From NCBI GenBank assembly GCA_031279305.1, contig JAITIS010000110.1, positions 1 to 8,371 on the forward strand: 8,371 nucleotides of DNA. The letters run 5' to 3'. Made by a program: the position numbers and the translations under genes. Below are positions 5,882 through 8,371 of this stretch, one piece after another; the first letter of the stretch is position 1; every line of letters begins with the position of its first letter. The stretch is from Candidatus Margulisiibacteriota bacterium. Its GTDB lineage: Bacteria > Margulisbacteria > Termititenacia > Termititenacales > Termititenacaceae. The notes beneath the pieces were generated by a model that had not been told where the DNA came from, made no database searches, and saw only the letters and a list, made by a program, of their open reading frames with translations.

Positions 5882-6247
5882 TTATTTCCCCTGATTTAAC
5901 ACGGTTTTGAGGGCCGCGGTTTTCATCGTGTACAGTTTCAAATAAGTCTGGTGGCGCATTCTATTTTTGGCCATTTTGACCATTTCATCCTCCACCGCCA
6001 CCGCGTCCGCGCTGACGCCGCCCGGTTTTTTTTCTATTTCTTTTAACTCGTCCGCAAAACGAATCGGCTTAAAGCCCTCAACCTCGGCATTTGCGATATT
6101 ATGCGCGATGATCGCCTGCCTGCGCGTCGCCTCCTGAATATCCCGCTCTAGCATCACCGTCACATCGTCAAACAAAATATTTTCCACTTCCGCGGAAAAG
6201 GCCAGCGCCGCCAGCGCAAACAGCGCCAAAAATATTTTTTTACTCAT
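5882..6247 (-). CDS. flgB: proximal rod protein FlgB with apparent Sec signal peptide
   Basis: FlgB is a proximal rod subunit. The family signature is seen as RRQAIIAHNIANAEVEGFKP (42-61), and the C-terminal pattern as EDEMVKMAKNRMRHQTYLK (86-104) with a following helix. Residues 1-19, MSKKIFLALFALAALAFSA, form a textbook signal peptide: two Lys, a 14-residue hydrophobic core, and AFS/A near the cleavage site. Ordinary FlgB lacks one and starts about where ENILFDD (22-28) begins here. AGAGGA lies 9 bases before the ATG. An in-frame GTG at 6185-6187 would give a leaderless, canonical-looking FlgB, but it has no Shine-Dalgarno sequence. The mature part (about 100 residues) is shorter than the usual 130 or so, with the middle region missing. 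The gene overlaps the sigma factor gene by 8 bp. Confidence 0.88.
   Translation of the reverse strand: MSKKIFLALFALAALAFSAEVENILFDDVTVMLERDIQEATRRQAIIAHNIANAEVEGFKPIRFADELKEIEKKPGGVSADAVAVEDEMVKMAKNRMRHQTYLKLYTMKTAALKTVLNQGK
5886..5892 (-). promoter_or_regulatory. ribosome binding site fixing the flgC start
   Basis: AGGGGAA on the minus strand, overlapping the end of flgB, lies 5 bases before the ATG at 5878-5880. It supports translation from the codon that includes the hydrophobic leader. Confidence 0.6.
6191..6247 (-). other. putative Sec signal peptide of FlgB
   Basis: Codons 1-19 encode a basic n-region (SKK), an uninterrupted Ile/Phe/Leu/Ala h-region and a c-region ending A-F-S-A before Glu-Val-Glu. 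Likely cleavage is after Ser18 (A16-x-S18) or Ala19. The in-frame hydrophobic coding from the Shine-Dalgarno-supported ATG is hard to explain otherwise. Confidence 0.7.
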
Positions 6248-7043
6248 AATTTAATTTCCTCTGCAGGCGCAGTTTGAGCTTGGAGAGCACCGCCGAATGC
6301 ATACGGCTGATTTTGCTTTTGGAGTAACCCAGCTCATCGGCGATTTCTTTTTGCGAGCGGTCGTCAATATAAAACATTTTGACAATCTTTTTTTCGTCTT
6401 CGTCCAAGTCCTTTACCGCGCTCCACAGGGCTTTTTTCTCCTCGATAAAATCGATCTGATTAGCCACAGTCTCATCGAGCGTCAGGCTGCTGTCCGCCAC
6501 ATCCGAGCCGCTCTGGCTATCCTCAAAAGACAGCAGATAGGCCACCGAAGAATTGGCGGCGATACTTTTCAGCGCCGCCTCGCCGTCGCCGGGATTGGCG
6601 TTTTTGGTGTCCAGCGCCGCCTGCGCGACTTTGGACTCCACACGGTTTATGGACTTATAGCCGCCGGGATTCTGATATTTCCACTCTTTGCGGATTTTAT
6701 CGAGCATCTCGCCGCGGATCCGGTAAGAGGCGTAGACTTTGAACTTCACGTTTTTGGTCTTGTCAAAATTTTCCCAAGCTTTGATCAGGCCGTTGATACC
6801 GTAGCTGACCAAATCGTCAAAACTAATATTGGGCGGCAGTTTGCCGGTCGAGGTCACATTGGCCGCGATGATCTGCGCCAGCGATAAATAAGCCGACACC
6901 ACCGCGTCTTTATCTTTGAAATTTATCCGCTCTTCCGGGTCGCTGTCAAACTTAAAAGCCCGCGCGTCGACAGGCACGGGTTTGCGCTCCAGCACTTTGA
7001 CTGTTTTTTTCGGCGGATGGGGATTGATTCTTTTACCGGCCAC
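6240..7043 (-). CDS. fliA: flagellar sigma factor, FliA/WhiG (sigma-28) type
   Basis: This alternative sigma factor is expected to direct RNA polymerase to late flagellar promoters. Region 2 is clear at about 40-120: SFDDLVSYGINGLIKAWENF (74-93), then FKVYASYRIRGEMLDKIRKE (101-120), the core-binding and -10 recognition segment of the family. Region 4 is at about 203-262, with the helix-turn-helix RSQKEIADELGYSKSKISRM at 229-248. The stretch between (about 121-200) does not show the usual VPRSVR and LGREPTxxEIA features of region 3 and is rich in Ala, Ser and Asp. An N-terminal tail of about 35 residues (Lys/Pro-rich) precedes region 2. The start is GTG, inside the 3' end of flgJ (11-bp overlap), with AAGGAG 10 bases upstream. 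No FlgM anti-sigma gene is adjacent. It could equally be called WhiG; the operon favours a flagellar role. Confidence 0.92.
   Translation of the reverse strand: MAGKRINPHPPKKTVKVLERKPVPVDARAFKFDSDPEERINFKDKDAVVSAYLSLAQIIAANVTSTGKLPPNISFDDLVSYGINGLIKAWENFDKTKNVKFKVYASYRIRGEMLDKIRKEWKYQNPGGYKSINRVESKVAQAALDTKNANPGDGEAALKSIAANSSVAYLLSFEDSQSGSDVADSSLTLDETVANQIDFIEEKKALWSAVKDLDEDEKKIVKMFYIDDRSQKEIADELGYSKSKISRMHSAVLSKLKLRLQRKLNYE
6257..6262 (-). promoter_or_regulatory. ribosome binding site fixing the flgB start
   Basis: AGAGGA on the minus strand, inside the last codons of the sigma factor gene, lies 9 bases before the ATG at 6245-6247. It supports the start that includes the signal peptide over the GTG at 6185-6187. 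Confidence 0.55.
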
Positions 7044-7374
7044 TCTTGTTAATCTCCTTCGCGCCCGCGGTTACCGCGCCGCCCAAAAATCCCTGTTCCA
7101 CCAGATAAGCGGCCACTTCCTTGCGCATATAGCCTCCGTACATACCCGACAGGCCTTTGCCCAAATTCAGCTCATCGTCCCCGGACAATTCCGGATCCGG
7201 CTTGTAAATGCTGTTTGCATTGTCGAACATATCCCGCAAAAATATCTGCTCGGCCAGCATCTGCCGAAACACTTCTTCCTGCTCGGCGCGCGTCGCCGGG
7301 GTTTTGCGCATGCCTTCGTTTAGCACAATATCCTGCATAAACTCCGCTGGATTGACTGGAACAATTTCGCTCAT
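7033..7374 (-). CDS. flgJ: FlgJ-type rod-binding protein (single domain, no muramidase)
   Basis: The family's rod-binding domain caps or scaffolds rod growth in the periplasm. This 113-residue protein has the expected helices: EEVFRQMLAEQIFLRDMFD (33-51), a charged loop, then GLSGMYGGYMRKEVAAYLVE (74-93) followed by QGFLGG. This matches the FlgJ N-terminal pattern of a Met-rich helix and a 'Y...L...GG.G' ending. Enterobacterial FlgJ has a further C-terminal glucosaminidase domain for boring through peptidoglycan; it is absent here, as in many other phyla. The ATG is 1 bp after the flgI stop, and flgI-flgJ adjacency is a classic arrangement that supports the call. Sequence similarity alone would be modest. 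Confidence 0.85.
   Translation of the reverse strand: MSEIVPVNPAEFMQDIVLNEGMRKTPATRAEQEEVFRQMLAEQIFLRDMFDNANSIYKPDPELSGDDELNLGKGLSGMYGGYMRKEVAAYLVEQGFLGGAVTAGAKEINKSGR
7054..7059 (-). promoter_or_regulatory. ribosome binding site for the sigma factor (GTG start)
   Basis: AAGGAG on the minus strand, inside the flgJ coding region, lies 10 bases before the GTG at 7041-7043. The spacing is slightly long, which with the GTG and the 11-bp overlap may make sigma factor translation depend on flgJ translation. Confidence 0.5.
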
Positions 7375-7375
7375 C

Positions 7376-8371
7376 CTAGATAACCTCTAATTCCGCGGAC
7401 AAAGCCCCGGCGGTTTTTAACGCTTGCAAAATAGCGATTAAATCTTGCGGCGAAGTGCCGACCGAATTTAAGGCTTTGACCAGACTGCTCAAAGTCGCGC
7501 CTTCTTTCAGCTGCACCAGCTTGATGGATGTTTGTTTGACCGCAGCGCCGGCGCCCAGCTGCTGGCCGGACTGGTCAGCGTTCAGTGCTAGCAGCGCGTC
7601 AGCGGCGTTTTCGGTGACTTCCTCACCGTCGATGCGGATGTCCACATCGCCGTGCGAAATAGCCACCGGGGCCAGCCGCACGCTCTCGCCGATAACCACG
7701 GTGCCCGTGCGCTGATTGACCACCACTTTGGCCACAGTATCCGGCACAACCATAAATTCCTGCACTCTGGCGATGAAACTGACCATATCCTCGCGGTCTT
7801 CTACCGTGATCGGTATTTCCACCGTCGCGGCGTCCAGCGCCCTGGCGCCAGAATAACCTCCGCGATCCAATGACTCGGCAACGCGCATCGCGGTATTAAA
7901 ATCCGATTTGTTCAAGTTAAGCGCGATGCTGTTCTTGCCGATATAGTCTGCCGGCACGGCGGCTTCAACGATCGCGCCTTCGACGACTTTGCAGACTGTC
8001 TCATTGCGGTTGAGCAGACCTCTGGTCAAGACCCGTCCGCCCAGCACGATCGGCCCTTGGGCCACGGCATAGACTTTGTCATCCGCGCCGACTAGCGGCG
8101 TCATCAGCAGGTTGCCGTCCCGCAAAGAAGTCGCGTCGCCGACCGAGGAGACGAATACATCTATTTTCTGGCCGGGTTTGGCGAAGGCCGGCAGTTCCGC
8201 GGTGACCATCACGATCGCCACATTTTTGCTGCGGTACAGGTCCCGGCTTTTGGAGGCGCCCAGATTGGCGAGCAGATTGGTCAAGGCTTTATCTGTATAA
8301 GAAGTGTTCGTGTCGCCGGTGCCTTTCAGGCCGGCCACCAGACCGACGCCCATCAACTGATTGGCGCGCAC
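7376..8371 (-). CDS. flgI: flagellar P-ring protein FlgI (5' end outside window)
   Basis: FlgI forms the P-ring around the rod in the peptidoglycan layer, so its presence implies a diderm cell. The 331 codons in the window match the mature protein throughout: VRANQLMGVGLVAGLKGTGD at the window edge, NVAIVMVTAELPAFAKPGQK at about 50-69, DVFVSSVGDATSLRDGNLLM at about 71-90 and TPLVGADDKVYAVAQGP just after. The C-terminus SPQDLIAILQALKTAGALSA followed by ELEVI is the family ending. The first codon in the window is GTG, but it corresponds to an internal Val of the family (GVRxNQL), so it is not the start. About 30-35 residues, including the expected Sec signal peptide, lie beyond base 8371. It is the first gene of the operon visible here. 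Confidence 0.97.
   Translation of the reverse strand: MRANQLMGVGLVAGLKGTGDTNTSYTDKALTNLLANLGASKSRDLYRSKNVAIVMVTAELPAFAKPGQKIDVFVSSVGDATSLRDGNLLMTPLVGADDKVYAVAQGPIVLGGRVLTRGLLNRNETVCKVVEGAIVEAAVPADYIGKNSIALNLNKSDFNTAMRVAESLDRGGYSGARALDAATVEIPITVEDREDMVSFIARVQEFMVVPDTVAKVVVNQRTGTVVIGESVRLAPVAISHGDVDIRIDGEEVTENAADALLALNADQSGQQLGAGAAVKQTSIKLVQLKEGATLSSLVKALNSVGTSPQDLIAILQALKTAGALSAELEVI

Noticed and set aside
8369..8371. GTG at the window edge as the start of flgI
   Set aside because: The codon corresponds to an internal Val of the FlgI family (GVRxNQL), and the signal peptide and first strand are missing, so the gene continues beyond the window.
1..8371. CRISPR arrays, tRNA or rRNA genes, insertion sequences, prophage
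   Set aside because: Coding genes fill the window nearly end to end, and I saw no direct-repeat array, transposase motif, tRNA fold or rRNA-like stretch.

Overview
The window is almost entirely one minus-strand flagellar basal-body operon from a diderm (Gram-negative-type) bacterium. The P-ring gene flgI implies an outer membrane and peptidoglycan. The sequence does not let me assign a phylum. The proteins are recognisable by family motifs but divergent, codon use mixes AT-rich Lys/Phe/Asn codons with GC-rich Ala codons, and the sigma factor looks more like the WhiG/sigma-28 type of deep-branching and Gram-positive groups than the enterobacterial one. I would guess a little-studied lineage.

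Reading the minus strand in the direction of transcription (window right to left), the order is flgI (5' end cut off by the window), flgJ-type rod-binding protein, a FliA/WhiG-type sigma factor, flgB, flgC, fliE, fliF, a short fliG-like gene, fliH, fliI and fliJ. All eleven genes are tightly packed. The largest gap is 37 bp (fliE-fliF), two junctions overlap (8 and 11 bp), and several stop and start codons touch. They are probably co-transcribed from a promoter upstream of the window and translationally coupled. The operon ends at fliJ, where the last codons of an unidentified plus-strand gene converge on it 5 bp away.

Together the genes specify the inner-membrane MS-ring (FliF), the export ATPase complex (FliH, FliI, FliJ), the MS-ring/rod junction (FliE), the proximal rod (FlgB, FlgC), the P-ring (FlgI), a rod-binding assembly factor (FlgJ) and the sigma factor for late flagellar genes. 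Filament, hook, motor, export-gate and C-ring FliM/FliN genes are not in the window.

The unusual part is how some components depart from the canonical flagellum. FlgB has an apparent Sec signal peptide and FlgC a signal-like hydrophobic leader, although rod proteins are normally exported without cleavage by the flagellar type III system. The only FliG-like protein is 165 residues, with recognisable N-terminal and middle domains but no C-terminal torque domain. FliH has a charged C-terminal extension of about 75 residues, and the sigma factor lacks a recognisable region 3. These point to a modified, possibly non-rotating or reduced flagellar apparatus, or to one whose rod subunits use a different route. 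A second full-length fliG elsewhere in the genome would change that view.
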